A DNA stretch of 64,000 nucleotides from Labrys wisconsinensis (GTDB taxonomy: Bacteria > Pseudomonadota > Alphaproteobacteria > Rhizobiales > Labraceae): contig NZ_JAUSVX010000007.1 in the NCBI RefSeq assembly GCF_030814995.1, forward strand, positions 1 through 64,000, given 5' to 3'. The notes below the pieces were generated by a model. The model was not told the origin of the DNA and ran no database searches. It saw nothing but the letters and a program-made list of their open reading frames with translations. Made by a program: the position numbers and the translations under genes. Each line of letters starts with the position of its first letter. The stretch's first letter is position 1. Positions 1-7,484 of the stretch are shown piece by piece.

Positions 1-203
1 ACATGCGCCGTCGAGATCGTGATCCCGCGCGCCTTCTCCTCGGGTGCCTTGTCGATCTGGTCATACGCCGTGAACGTCGCACCGCCCGTCTCGGCGAGAA
101 CCTTCGTGATCGCTGCCGTCAGAGACGTCTTCCCATGGTCGACGTGCCCGATCGTCCCGATGTTGCAGTGCGGCTTGTTGCGCTCAAATTTCTCTTTGGC
201 CAT
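1..203 (-). CDS. tuf: Elongation factor Tu, N-terminal part (cut by window edge)
   Basis: Only the first 67 codons are inside the window; the rest lies to the left. The translation starts [20 protein letters not shown] and contains the EF-Tu P-loop GHVDHGKT at residues 19-26 and the switch I sequence ARGITIS near residue 58. EF-Tu is the cytoplasmic GTPase that delivers aminoacyl-tRNA to the ribosome. The gene lies about 150 bp downstream of tRNA-Gly and tRNA-Tyr on the same strand, the usual bacterial tRNA-tuf arrangement, so all three are probably cotranscribed from the promoter at 604-632. The family assignment is certain; which tuf copy this is cannot be told. Confidence 0.97.
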   Translation of the reverse strand, partial: MAKEKFERNKPHCNIGTIGHVDHGKTSLTAAITKVLAETGGATFTAYDQIDKAPEEKARGITISTAH

Positions 204-356
204 CTCGCCCGTCCCTCATGACGTCTCATGTGAGCTGGGACCCGGCCCAGACATCGCAAAAACGGCGGCTGGTTACTGTGGAATCCGGTATGGTTCAAGC
301 AGGAAGTTGCGAAGCGCGGCCGCTGGCGCCGATCAGGCGCCCGCAGGCGATGAATC

Positions 357-430
357 TGGAGCGGGTGAAGGGAATCGAACCCTCGTATTCAGCTTGGAAG
401 GCTGCTGCTCTACCATTGAGCTACACCCGC
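357..430 (-). tRNA. tRNA-Gly (anticodon TCC)
   Basis: Read on the minus strand, the 74-nt sequence begins GCGGGTGTAGCTC, has the anticodon loop CTTCCAA (anticodon TCC) and the T-arm GGTTCGATTCC, and closes with the acceptor strand CACCCGC, discriminator T and an encoded CCA (357-359). All four stems pair. It sits 19 nt downstream of tRNA-Tyr and upstream of tuf. Confidence 0.96.
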
Positions 431-449
431 ACGCAGAACCGGTCGGAGA

Positions 450-534
450 TGGTGGAGGGGGTTGGATTCGAACCAACGTAGGCTGAGCCAACGGATTTAC
501 AGTCCGTCCCCTTTAACCACTCGGGCACCCCTCC
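450..534 (-). tRNA. tRNA-Tyr (anticodon GTA)
   Basis: This is an 85-nt class II tRNA read on the minus strand. It begins GGAGGGGTGCCCGAGTGG and has the anticodon loop CTGTAAA (anticodon GTA), a long variable arm, the T-arm GGTTCGAATCC, and the acceptor strand CCCCTCC with discriminator A and encoded CCA (450-452). It is the first gene of the tRNA-tuf transcript. Confidence 0.96.
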
Positions 535-603
535 ATCACGCCGTCCGCGACGAACCGCGGACGAAAAGCCGCCGCAGTGGCTCGGCGGCCTTTCGAGGGC
601 GTG

Positions 604-632
604 GTTATGGTGAGAGCGGCGAGGCCTGTCAA
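604..632 (-). promoter_or_regulatory. Sigma-70-like promoter of the tRNA-Tyr/tRNA-Gly/tuf transcript
   Basis: The minus strand has a perfect -35 hexamer TTGACA (627-632), a 17-nt spacer and the -10-like hexamer CATAAC (604-609). Transcription would begin near 597, about 60 nt before tRNA-Tyr. The hexamers and spacing are read directly; the assignment to the tRNA transcript follows from position. Confidence 0.7.
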
Positions 633-815
633 CCGGAAAAGGGTGCGCTTGCGCACGGATCGCACATCCGTCCGTATCGCGACGCCGCGGTCGCGGCAGG
701 AGCGCAGGGGCACCCCATGCCGCCGCGGCCCAACAAAGGGCTTTCCCGCAGCCTCGCGCCGTGCCAATCGGCTGGAAGGACGCAGGATCGGACATCCTGC
801 CGGAGCACGGGCGGC

Positions 816-1604
816 ATGAGCGGCAGGCCACGCGGGGGACGCGGACACGAACGGCGCGAGGAGACGAGGCGCATCGCCCCCGACATCGTCGTCCTCTACG
901 GCTGGCATCCCGTACGGGAAGCGCTGCAGAACCCGGCGCGGCGCCTACGCCGGCTGCTCGCCACCGAGAACGCCCTGCGCCGGCTGCAGGAGGAGCGCGT
1001 CGAGCTCGGCCTGGCGCCGGAGATCGTCCGCCCCGGCGAGATCGACCGGCTGCTGACGCCCGACGCGGTGCACCAGGGCCTCTATCTCGAAGCCGATCCC
1101 CTGGCCGCCCCCGCCTTCGGCGACCTCGGTCCGAACGACGTCGTGCTGGTGCTCGACCAGATCACCGATCCCCACAATGTCGGGGCGATCGTGCGCTCGG
1201 CCGCGGCCTTCGCCGTGGCGGCGATCCTCACCACCGAGCGCCATTCCCCCGCCGCCACCGGCGTGCTGGCCAAGGCCGCCTCGGGCGGCCTGGAGCACGT
1301 GCCGATCGTTCACGTGCGCAACCTCGGCGACACGCTCGACGAGATGGGCGCCAACGGCGTCCTGCGCGTCGGCCTGGATTCGGAGGGAGCGGCCGTCCTC
1401 GACGAGACGCCCCTGCGCGGCCCGCTGGCTCTGGTGCTGGGCGCCGAGGACAAGGGTCTGCGCGTCCGCACCCGCTCGCTGTGCGACGCCCTCGCCCGCC
1501 TCGACATGCCCGGGGCGATCAAGAGCCTCAACGTCTCCAATGCCGCCGCCCTGGCGCTTTACGTCGCCCGCCGCGCCCTGCCGCCGGGAGGGCGGCGGCC
1601 ATAG
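816..1604 (+). CDS. rlmB: TrmH/SpoU-family RNA 2'-O-methyltransferase, probably 23S rRNA (Gm2251) methyltransferase
   Basis: The 262-residue protein has the RlmB layout: a basic N-terminal tail, a substrate-binding domain (about residues 22-95) that begins VVLYGWHPVREAL, and a C-terminal SPOUT knot domain. The three SPOUT signatures are present: NVGAIVRSAAAF (121-132), a LVLGAEDKGLR block near residue 210 and LNVSNAAALALY near residue 240. The enzyme uses S-adenosylmethionine to methylate a guanosine ribose of 23S rRNA. The ATG at 816 was chosen because residue 1 then matches the usual short basic tail; the reading frame stays open further upstream but that stretch has no family similarity. 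The gene diverges from the tRNA-tuf transcript. Closely related TrmH enzymes acting on tRNA are the main alternative. Confidence 0.82.
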   Translation: MSGRPRGGRGHERREETRRIAPDIVVLYGWHPVREALQNPARRLRRLLATENALRRLQEERVELGLAPEIVRPGEIDRLLTPDAVHQGLYLEADPLAAPAFGDLGPNDVVLVLDQITDPHNVGAIVRSAAAFAVAAILTTERHSPAATGVLAKAASGGLEHVPIVHVRNLGDTLDEMGANGVLRVGLDSEGAAVLDETPLRGPLALVLGAEDKGLRVRTRSLCDALARLDMPGAIKSLNVSNAAALALYVARRALPPGGRRP

Positions 1605-1804
1605 GCCCACCGGCTCGCCAGCGCGTGCCGCGGGCGACCACGGCCGGCGGCGCATGACGGCGGCGAATCGTCCGCTCGGCCAGCCTTGCGGGGAGGGCTG
1701 CCCGCTCGGCACGCCGCCGGCGGCCGCCCCCGGCGGTCTCGGATCGCCGGGGCGCCTCGTCGCGCTCATGTGCGTTGCCGATCTCGGCCCGCTGCCGGCG
1801 CCCG

Positions 1805-1854
1805 CTGCAGGATTTCCGCGTCCCGCCCTCGGGTCGGACGCGGCAATCCTGCAG
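1805..1854. repeat. Long imperfect palindrome, copy 1 of a dispersed repeat
   Basis: The arms CTGCAGGATT + CCGCGTCC (1805-1823, one unpaired T) pair with GGACGCGG + AATCCTGCAG (1836-1854, one unpaired C) around a 12-nt loop. The right 39 bases (1816-1854) recur with three mismatches at 2632-2670. It lies just 3' of the small gene at 1903-2154, so it could act as its RNA 3' end, but there is no T-run. Confidence 0.7.
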
Positions 1855-1902
1855 ACCTGGCCCAGGCCCCGGCAGAGCGGCTCGATGGGACCAACGCGCC
1901 GG

Positions 1903-2154
1903 TCAGTTGCAGACCTGCACGTCGCGGATTCCGGCCGCCGTCGATTGCGGCGCCCAGTAGCAGCCCAGATCAGCCGCGAGCGGAGCCCCGCCGTTCGGCG
2001 CCGTGCCCAATGGCGTCGCGGGAGCGGCGGCCGCCGGTGGGTCGGAGTGGTGATGGTGGTGACCGCCCTCGCCCCGATGCGCCCAGGCGGCAGGCGGAGC
2101 CGCGAAGGCCCCGGCGGCCAGCGTCAAGACAATGATAGCAATGCTTCTGCGCAT
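1903..2154 (-). CDS. Small exported protein of unknown function, His-rich after the signal peptide
   Basis: The 83-residue product starts MRRSIAIIVLTLAAGAFAAP and has a standard Sec signal peptide ending around AWA-H at residue 25. The mature part is about 58 residues: a HRGEGGHHHHHSD cluster, an Ala/Pro linker and a C-terminal segment with two cysteines (GCYW and QVCN) that could form a disulfide. The ATG at 2154 has a GGGG Shine-Dalgarno sequence 7-8 nt upstream. The histidine cluster suggests periplasmic metal binding, but that is inference and I recognise no family. A short degenerate stretch resembling its C-terminal codons can be seen at about 2670-2750, suggesting local duplication and decay. 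Confidence 0.6.
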   Translation of the reverse strand: MRRSIAIIVLTLAAGAFAAPPAAWAHRGEGGHHHHHSDPPAAAAPATPLGTAPNGGAPLAADLGCYWAPQSTAAGIRDVQVCN

Positions 2155-2996
2155 GATAGATCCCCTTCGCACGCCCGCAGCAACACTGCGACCATGCTGT
2201 TGTCCATGATGACCATACCGGCGATATCGGATGAAATCCTCCACCGGCATCGCCACATTTGCTCCAAATCATGGGCAACAATGTGGAGTCTTCTGACAAA
2301 TACATGATACAAATCGATCAATAGTCAGCACTTTCTCGTGATATTAAGGTGATTGTTTCTTATTATAAGAAGATTACGCGCCGATATTGCAGCTCATCGC
2401 CGTCTTTGCGGCTGGCAAGACCACCTGTCGGCGCCGCAACCCGGCCCGCGTGTCGCGGTTGCAGCCCGCGGCATGCGCCGCGGTCACGCCAACGTGCCTG
2501 CGGGTCACCATGGCCTCACCCCGACGTGATCGGGCATCAAGCCGAGTTGAGAGGGTGTGACCGGCTCCGGCCGGCCTGCCGGTCCGCGTATGATCGGAGG
2601 AGCGCGGCGCCGTCCGTCCGCCGCAGCATGCCCGCGTCCCGCCCTCGGATCGATCGCGGCAATCCTGCAGCCCCCGGCAGAGCCGCAGCGAGCGGAGCAT
2701 CGCCGTCCGGCATCGTGCCGATCACCGCCGGCAGCCCGATCGTGCCAGATGGGTCGGGATGCGCGTCACCGCCCGGGCCACGGCGGTGGTTCCAGCCACG
2801 CTCGGTCGCTGCCGCCGGCAACGCGCGACGCGACCGGAGGGACGGCGGCAGACCCGACGGTCGGAGCCAGAACGACCGCAGGGCCCGAGCTACGCCTGGC
2901 GCAAGGCGCGTTCGGGCGGAAGCGCCGCTTTGCTCCGACGCCTTGTTTCGACGCGTCTTTGCGAGTCTTGGCGAGTCCGCCCAATCGCAACACGCT
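2155..2996. other. Intergenic stretch with AT-rich island, small palindrome and decayed duplicate
   Basis: No convincing gene is seen in these 842 bases. Positions about 2260-2400 are much richer in A+T than the surroundings and probably hold the promoter of the small exported protein. Within them is the palindrome TTCTTAT-T-ATAAGAA (2357-2371), which could be a regulator site. Positions about 2620-2750 repeat, in degraded form, sequence from the 3' part and downstream flank of the gene at 1903-2154. The rest is featureless high-GC DNA. Confidence 0.5.
2621..2670. repeat. Copy 2 of the dispersed palindromic repeat
   Basis: The right part (2632-2670) matches 1816-1854 at 36 of 39 positions. 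The left arm (2621-2636) pairs only imperfectly with the right arm, so this copy looks more decayed. The matching flanks (CCCCGGCAGAG after both copies) show that the duplicated unit extends past the palindrome. Confidence 0.65.
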
Positions 2997-3710
2997 TTAG
3001 CGGCGATCCTCCAGGGCGGTCCTGTCCGGCGATGCCGGAGCGGCCTGCGGCTCGGCCGGCGTCGCCGGCGCAAAATCCATGCTCTCCAGATTGGGGCGCG
3101 GCACCGGCAGGGCGATCCGCGCCTGCGCGACCTTGGGCTGGGCGGCCGGCACGATTTTCGGCAGAGCCGCCGGCGCCTGGCCCGGTTTCCTCGCGGGATC
3201 GGCGAGCCTGGCACCGGCAGGCCGGACATCGGCCGGCTTGACGCCGCCGGGCTTGACGGGTGTCAGGGCCGCATCGCGGGTCAGCCTGGGCCTCGGCGCA
3301 ATGCCGGGCAGCGCCGAATTCGGCGCAATGCCGGGAACCACGACAGGCTCCGCCCCCACGGGAGCCGGCGGCCGCAGCGCCTCGATCCGGTTGCGCGGCC
3401 GGGGCCGCGGCGGCGGTGCGACGTCATCGGGAACCACGTCCGGTCCCGGGGCATAGCGCTCGCCGTATTCGTCCTCGGGATAGACGATGATCACCTCGCC
3501 GTCCGGCGTGCGGACGGCCATGCCGCCGTCGCGCGGAGCGGGGACGAACCGGTGCGGCCGGCGCGGCACGTAGACCGGCGGCGGGTCGTCGTCATACCAG
3601 CCGGGAAGTGTGGGGAAAGCGTCGAACCAGCCCGCCTGCGCGCTTGCCAGCGGCGCCAGAAGGGCGGATAAAAGACTGACGGACCAAAGATGTAGGGACA
3701 ACGCTTTCAT
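2997..3710 (-). CDS. Proline-rich exported protein of unknown function
   Basis: The 237-residue protein begins MKALSLHLWSVSLLSALLAP with a Sec signal peptide cut near ASAQA-GW (residue 26). The mature chain is low complexity and rich in Pro, Arg and Ala: a YDDDPPPVYVPRRPHRF segment, a DGEVIIVYPEDEYGERY segment, then repeated PGIAP and PxPRP motifs to the end. It has no transmembrane helix after the signal and no catalytic motif. The ATG at 3710 has an AGGAAG ribosome site 5 nt upstream. The reading frame continues upstream antisense to the transporter gene, but that extension has the composition of a shadow frame. It is probably a periplasmic or surface protein; no function can be assigned. 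Confidence 0.65.
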   Translation of the reverse strand: MKALSLHLWSVSLLSALLAPLASAQAGWFDAFPTLPGWYDDDPPPVYVPRRPHRFVPAPRDGGMAVRTPDGEVIIVYPEDEYGERYAPGPDVVPDDVAPPPRPRPRNRIEALRPPAPVGAEPVVVPGIAPNSALPGIAPRPRLTRDAALTPVKPGGVKPADVRPAGARLADPARKPGQAPAALPKIVPAAQPKVAQARIALPVPRPNLESMDFAPATPAEPQAAPASPDRTALEDRR

Positions 3711-3812
3711 CTTTGCTTCCTCGACGCCTGCTTGATCCCGGGCACGCCTTTGCCCGGCCCGGGCATCGGCGCGTGTCAACGATGTCTTAACGCCTAAGCT
3801 CCGATCGGGGCC

Positions 3813-3844
3813 AAAAAAAGAAACGGGCCGCCTAATTCGGCGGC
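3813..3844 (-). terminator. Orphan Rho-independent terminator on the minus strand
   Basis: On the minus strand the stem GCCGCC-GAATTA-GGCGGC (3827-3844) is followed by CCGTTTCTTTTTTT. No protein gene ends here: the next gene to the right (4122) is on the plus strand and the gene to the left (ending its 5' side at 3710) starts downstream. It therefore either ends a small RNA made from 3850-4100 or isolates the gene at 2997-3710 from read-through. Confidence 0.55.
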
Positions 3845-3905
3845 GGAGGAAAGCAAGCGGGCGCGCCCCGCCAACTCGTGTGTCGGACCGGCCGCCGATC
3901 GAGGC

Positions 3906-3968
3906 GACGGGAGACCGCCGCCGGGTGACGGGAAACCGCCGCCGGGCGACGGAAGACCGCCACCGGAG
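3906..3968. repeat. Three tandem 21-bp repeats
   Basis: Three adjacent 21-bp units start at 3906, 3927 and 3948. The first two differ at two positions; the third has a few more changes. The common core is GACGG(G/A)A(G/A)ACCGCC(G/A)CCGG. They lie in the 411-bp spacer between the divergent genes at 2997-3710 and 4122-5894, about 150 bp before the transporter start, where they could hold regulator sites. Confidence 0.75.
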
Positions 3969-4121
3969 CGATGCCGGCCAGCCGCCGAATATCCAACCCG
4001 CGACGCCCGCTCCGGACGCATGCAAAGGAGCCGGCGAGACTTGTCCCCGATTCCGGCCCGCCGGCCGCAGGGCAACCGGGAGATGCCGGAGACCGGGAGG
4101 TTCAACAGCAGAGGCAAGCCG

Positions 4122-5894
4122 ATGAGTGTCATGTCCACGATGCCGGCGCAGGACGATGCCAGCCGGCCGATGTCGTCCGAGGAGAAGCGCGTGATCTTCG
4201 CGTCCTCGCTCGGCACCACCTTCGAGTGGTACGATTTCTATCTCTACGGTTCGCTGTCGACCATCATCGCCAAGCAGTTCTTCGCCGGCCTCAACGAGAC
4301 CGCCGCGTTCCTGGCGGCGCTGCTGGCCTTCGCCGCCGGCTTCCTGGTGCGCCCCCTGGGGGCGCTGGTGTTCGGCCGGGTCGGCGACCTCGTCGGGCGC
4401 AAGTACACCTTCCTCGTCACCATCACGCTGATGGGCCTGTCGACCTTCCTCGTCGGCATCATCCCGGGCTATCTCGCCATCGGCGTGCTGGCGCCCACCG
4501 TGCTGATCCTGCTGCGCATCATCCAGGGCCTGGCGCTCGGCGGCGAATATGGCGGAGCCGCCACCTATGTGGCCGAGCACGCGCCGCGGGGGCGGCGCGG
4601 CTACTATACCGGCTGGATCCAGACCACGGCCACCGCCGGCCTGTTCCTGTCGCTGATCGTCATCCTCGGCACCCGCAACCTGATGGGCGAGGCGGCCTTC
4701 CAGGACTGGGGCTGGCGCATTCCCTTCCTGGTCTCGGTGCTGCTGCTGGCGATCTCGGTGTGGATCCGCCTTCAGCTGGCGGAGAGTCCGGCCTTCCAGC
4801 GGATGAAGGACCAGGGCACGCGCTCGAAGGCGCCGCTGACGGAAGCCTTCGGCCAGTGGAAGAACCTGAAGATCGCGATCATCGCCCTGTTCGGCCTGGT
4901 CGCGGGCGAGGCGGTGATCTGGTACTCCGGCCAGTTCTACGCCCTGCTCTACCTGACCAAGACGCTGCGCGTCGACCCGACCATGGCCAGCATCCTGCTG
5001 GCGATCGCCCTGGCGATCGGCACGCCGTTCTATGTGCTGTTCGGCGGGCTGTCGGACCGGATCGGCCGCAAGCCGATCATGCTGGCGGGCTTCCTCCTGG
5101 CGGCCGTGTTCTACCTGCCGATCTTCAAGGCCATCACCCATTATGCCAACCCGGCGCTGGAGACCGCGCTCGCCACGTCCCAGGTGACCGTCATCGCCGA
5201 TCCCGCCGACTGCAGCGTGCAGTTCGATCCGGTGGGCAAGGCGCAGTTCACCACCTCCTGCGACGTCGCCAAGAACTTCCTCGCCAACGGCTCCGTCGCC
5301 TACGTGAACCAGACGGCGCCAGCCGGCACGGTGGCGAAGATCAAGATCGGCGACGCGGAGGTCGCATCCTATAGCGCGACCGGCCTGGATGCCGCGGCGG
5401 CCAAGGCCAAGGCCGCCGAGTTCTCGGCCACGGCCTTCCAGGCGCTGAAGGCGCACAATTATCCGGTGTCGGTCAAGACCGAGCCGATCAGGAACCCGGA
5501 CGGCACCCCCGCCAAGAACGCCGACGGCAGCGACCAGACCAAGACCAGCTACGCCATGGCCCCGGCCGACCCCGCCGGCATCAACAAGCCGATGCTGGTG
5601 CTGGTGCTGACCGTCCTGGTGCTGCTGGTGACCCTGGTCTACGGCCCGATGGCGGCAGCGCTGGTGGAGCTCTTCCCGACTCGCATCCGCTACACCGGCA
5701 TGTCGCTGCCCTACCATATCGGCAACGGCTGGTTCGGCGGCATGGTGCCGTTCGTGGTCTTCGCCATGGTCGCGTCCAACGGCGACATCTATTACGGCCT
5801 GTGGTACCCGATCGTGGTGGCGGCGGCGACCTTCGTCATCGGCCTCCTCTTCGTGCCGGAGACCAAGGACCGCGACATCTACGCCAACGACTGA
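4122..5894 (+). CDS. MFS transporter of the metabolite:H+ symporter (MHS) family with a large extracytoplasmic insert
   Basis: The 590-residue protein has MHS hallmarks: the N-terminal GTTFEWYDFYLYG, the loop 2-3 signature GRVGDLVGRKYTF, GLALGGEYGGAATYVAEHAP in TM4-5, the second-half signature GGLSDRIGRKPIM and the C-terminal VPETKDRDI. The family imports organic acids or osmolytes with protons. Usual members have about 430-450 residues. The extra length is a hydrophilic segment of about 140 residues (roughly 345-490) between predicted TM10 and TM11, with a DCS...SCD cysteine pair and Ala/Lys-rich repeats, placed outside the membrane. Start chosen at 4122 because GAGG lies 7 nt upstream; ATGs upstream (4083) lack similarity. 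The substrate is unknown. Confidence 0.85.
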   Translation: MSVMSTMPAQDDASRPMSSEEKRVIFASSLGTTFEWYDFYLYGSLSTIIAKQFFAGLNETAAFLAALLAFAAGFLVRPLGALVFGRVGDLVGRKYTFLVTITLMGLSTFLVGIIPGYLAIGVLAPTVLILLRIIQGLALGGEYGGAATYVAEHAPRGRRGYYTGWIQTTATAGLFLSLIVILGTRNLMGEAAFQDWGWRIPFLVSVLLLAISVWIRLQLAESPAFQRMKDQGTRSKAPLTEAFGQWKNLKIAIIALFGLVAGEAVIWYSGQFYALLYLTKTLRVDPTMASILLAIALAIGTPFYVLFGGLSDRIGRKPIMLAGFLLAAVFYLPIFKAITHYANPALETALATSQVTVIADPADCSVQFDPVGKAQFTTSCDVAKNFLANGSVAYVNQTAPAGTVAKIKIGDAEVASYSATGLDAAAAKAKAAEFSATAFQALKAHNYPVSVKTEPIRNPDGTPAKNADGSDQTKTSYAMAPADPAGINKPMLVLVLTVLVLLVTLVYGPMAAALVELFPTRIRYTGMSLPYHIGNGWFGGMVPFVVFAMVASNGDIYYGLWYPIVVAAATFVIGLLFVPETKDRDIYAND

Positions 5895-6059
5895 GACCCG
5901 CCCGTCCGGCCTTTCCGGTCCGGGCGGGCCCTTGCCGGAGCCGGTCGACTCGACGCATCTCATCGGCGCCGGCGATTCGTCGCGCCGGCTCCGCCCGAAA
6001 ATGCCCCAATGACGTGCTGATGCTCGGGGGCCAGGGAATCGGCTCCCGAGGAGAACAGC

Positions 6060-6584
6060 ATGAGGCCAGCCAACTCCGCCATCGCATCGCTCCGGGTCCT
6101 GGCGGCCCTTGCGGCAGCGGCGGCCCCGATCCTGGCGGACCCCGCCGTCGCCGCGCCTTGGCAGTCGCGCACCTCGGACCAGAACAGCGTCGATGCCATC
6201 GGCCTGGCCGCGGCCAGCGACGGCACCCCGGCCGGCCGATTCGACGGGCTGGTGCTCTTGTCGGTCGCCTGCACCGACGACGACGGCAACGCGCTGCGGG
6301 CGCCTTCCGTCAGCTTCCTCGCCTATTCGCAGGCGGCCAAGCGGCCGCGCGACGTCACGGCGACGCTGTCGGTCGGCGGCAGGAGCTTCACGCTCGCCGG
6401 CCGCGCCTACAAGGACACGCCCTATTATTTCGAGGTGCGCTCGGTGCCGCGCGGCTTCCTGCAGGCGGCGGCGGCGGCCTCGAGCATGACGGCCGCGATC
6501 AAGCCGGGCGACCTCGCCTCGACCTTCGACATGACCGGCGCCAAGGATGTGCTGGGCACCGAGCTCGGCAAGTGCCGCCGATAG
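6060..6584 (+). CDS. Exported protein of unknown function
   Basis: The 174-residue protein has a signal peptide (MRPANSAIASLRVLAALAAA onward, cut near AVAA-PW at residue 32). The mature domain of about 140 residues is predicted mostly beta: GRFDGLVLLSVACTDDDGN, VTATLSVGGRSFTLAGRAYK and a YYFEVRSVPRGFLQ segment. It has two cysteines (VACTD and the third-last residue). A GAGGAG ribosome site lies 6 nt before the ATG. It follows the MHS transporter on the same strand after 165 bp, probably as a separate unit. I do not recognise the family. Confidence 0.6.
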   Translation: MRPANSAIASLRVLAALAAAAAPILADPAVAAPWQSRTSDQNSVDAIGLAAASDGTPAGRFDGLVLLSVACTDDDGNALRAPSVSFLAYSQAAKRPRDVTATLSVGGRSFTLAGRAYKDTPYYFEVRSVPRGFLQAAAAASSMTAAIKPGDLASTFDMTGAKDVLGTELGKCRR

Positions 6585-6724
6585 GCTCGTGGCGTGCCTG
6601 ACCGTCGTGCCGGAGGCATACCCGAAGCATCGAACCGGCCGAGGCCCCGGAGGGCGCGCGACCGGCGCTCCGGCCGCAGCCGTTCGGGCACGGCATGGCC
6701 GGTCTGCGCCTGCTCGCACCAATC

Positions 6725-6753
6725 TTGTCTATATTTTTGATAGACATTATCAA
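6725..6753 (+). promoter_or_regulatory. Promoter with overlapping palindromic operator of the organosulfur operon
   Basis: The perfect inverted repeat TGTCTAT-N7-ATAGACA spans 6726-6746 in an AT-rich island within GC-rich DNA. It overlaps the -35-like TTGTCT (6725-6730), and a -10-like TATCAA (6748-6753) follows after 17 nt. It is about 190 bp before the flavin reductase gene, the first gene of the operon. A sulfur-responsive regulator is the natural candidate by context; this is inference. The remaining 6585-6945 spacer shows nothing else. Confidence 0.55.
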
Positions 6754-6945
6754 AGGCACCCGGCAATATCGCCGTGATGCACCGGCGGCGGTCCGGGCGA
6801 CACGTCGCGGATCGGACCTCGCGCTCCGATTCGGCATGTGCCGCCAAGTCCTTGATGCTCCCACCGGATTTTCGGAGACGCCGCAGCGTCTCCGGCGATC
6901 CGGCGGCGCCCGTCGTCCATCCGCATTGCTTCAGTTCGGGCCGAC

Positions 6946-7470
6946 ATGATGAACGCCATTGCCAAGCAACCCCTCCCCCTCGCCGACGCGGGCGCAGCGC
7001 TCAAGGAAGCGATGCGCCATCTCGTCGGCGGCGTCAGCGTCATCACCGCGGGCACCGGGGAGGAGCGGACCGGGCTGACGGTGACGTCCGCCACCTCGCT
7101 TTCGGTCGATCCGCCGACGATGATCGTCTGCGTCAACCGCAACGCCTCGTCCTGGCCGGTGATCCAGCGCCATCGCCATTTCGTGGTGAACATCCTGGCC
7201 GCCCATCACCAGGCGGTGGCGGACCGGTTCGCCGGCCGCGGCGGCGTCAAGGGCGCCGAACGCTACGCCGAAGCGCGCTGGCGCACGCTCGCCACCGGCG
7301 CGCTGGCGCTGGAGGATGCGCTCGCCGCCATCGACTGCGAGGTGGAGGAGATCATCGAGCGCCACAGCCACGGCATCATCATCGGCGCCGTGCGGGCGCT
7401 GACCATCGCGCCGACCCCGTCCGCCCCGCTCGTCTACGGCCGCGGCCGCTACGGCACCTACGCCGCCTGA
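6946..7470 (+). CDS. Flavin reductase domain protein (NAD(P)H:FMN oxidoreductase, RutF/HpaC type)
   Basis: The 174-residue protein is a one-domain short-chain flavin reductase: the core runs from LKEAMRHLVGGVSVITAG through LTVTSATSLSVDPPTMIVCV and NASSWPVI, HFVVNILAAHHQAVADRFAG, ending LVYGRGRYGTY. Such proteins reduce FMN with NAD(P)H and hand FMNH2 to a partner monooxygenase. Four FMNH2-type oxygenase genes follow, the next one 14 bp away, so this is most likely the shared reductase of the sulfonate/sulfone operon. Two ATGs in a row (6946, 6949) could start it; no strong ribosome site separates them. It is cytoplasmic. Confidence 0.85.
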   Translation: MMNAIAKQPLPLADAGAALKEAMRHLVGGVSVITAGTGEERTGLTVTSATSLSVDPPTMIVCVNRNASSWPVIQRHRHFVVNILAAHHQAVADRFAGRGGVKGAERYAEARWRTLATGALALEDALAAIDCEVEEIIERHSHGIIIGAVRALTIAPTPSAPLVYGRGRYGTYAA

Positions 7471-7484
7471 TTCCGGAGCCTTCC

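Noticed and set aside
3794-4219. Minus-strand frame with repeated GGGLPSP peptides
   Set aside because: It reads through the 21-bp tandem repeats and the start of the transporter gene and has no plausible start context.
3711-6722. Open frame that would extend the gene at 2997-3710 to 1,241 residues on the minus strand
   Set aside because: It is antisense to the MHS transporter and the exported protein, has the Arg/Gly/His-rich composition of a shadow frame, and the real gene has its own ribosome site and signal peptide at 3710.
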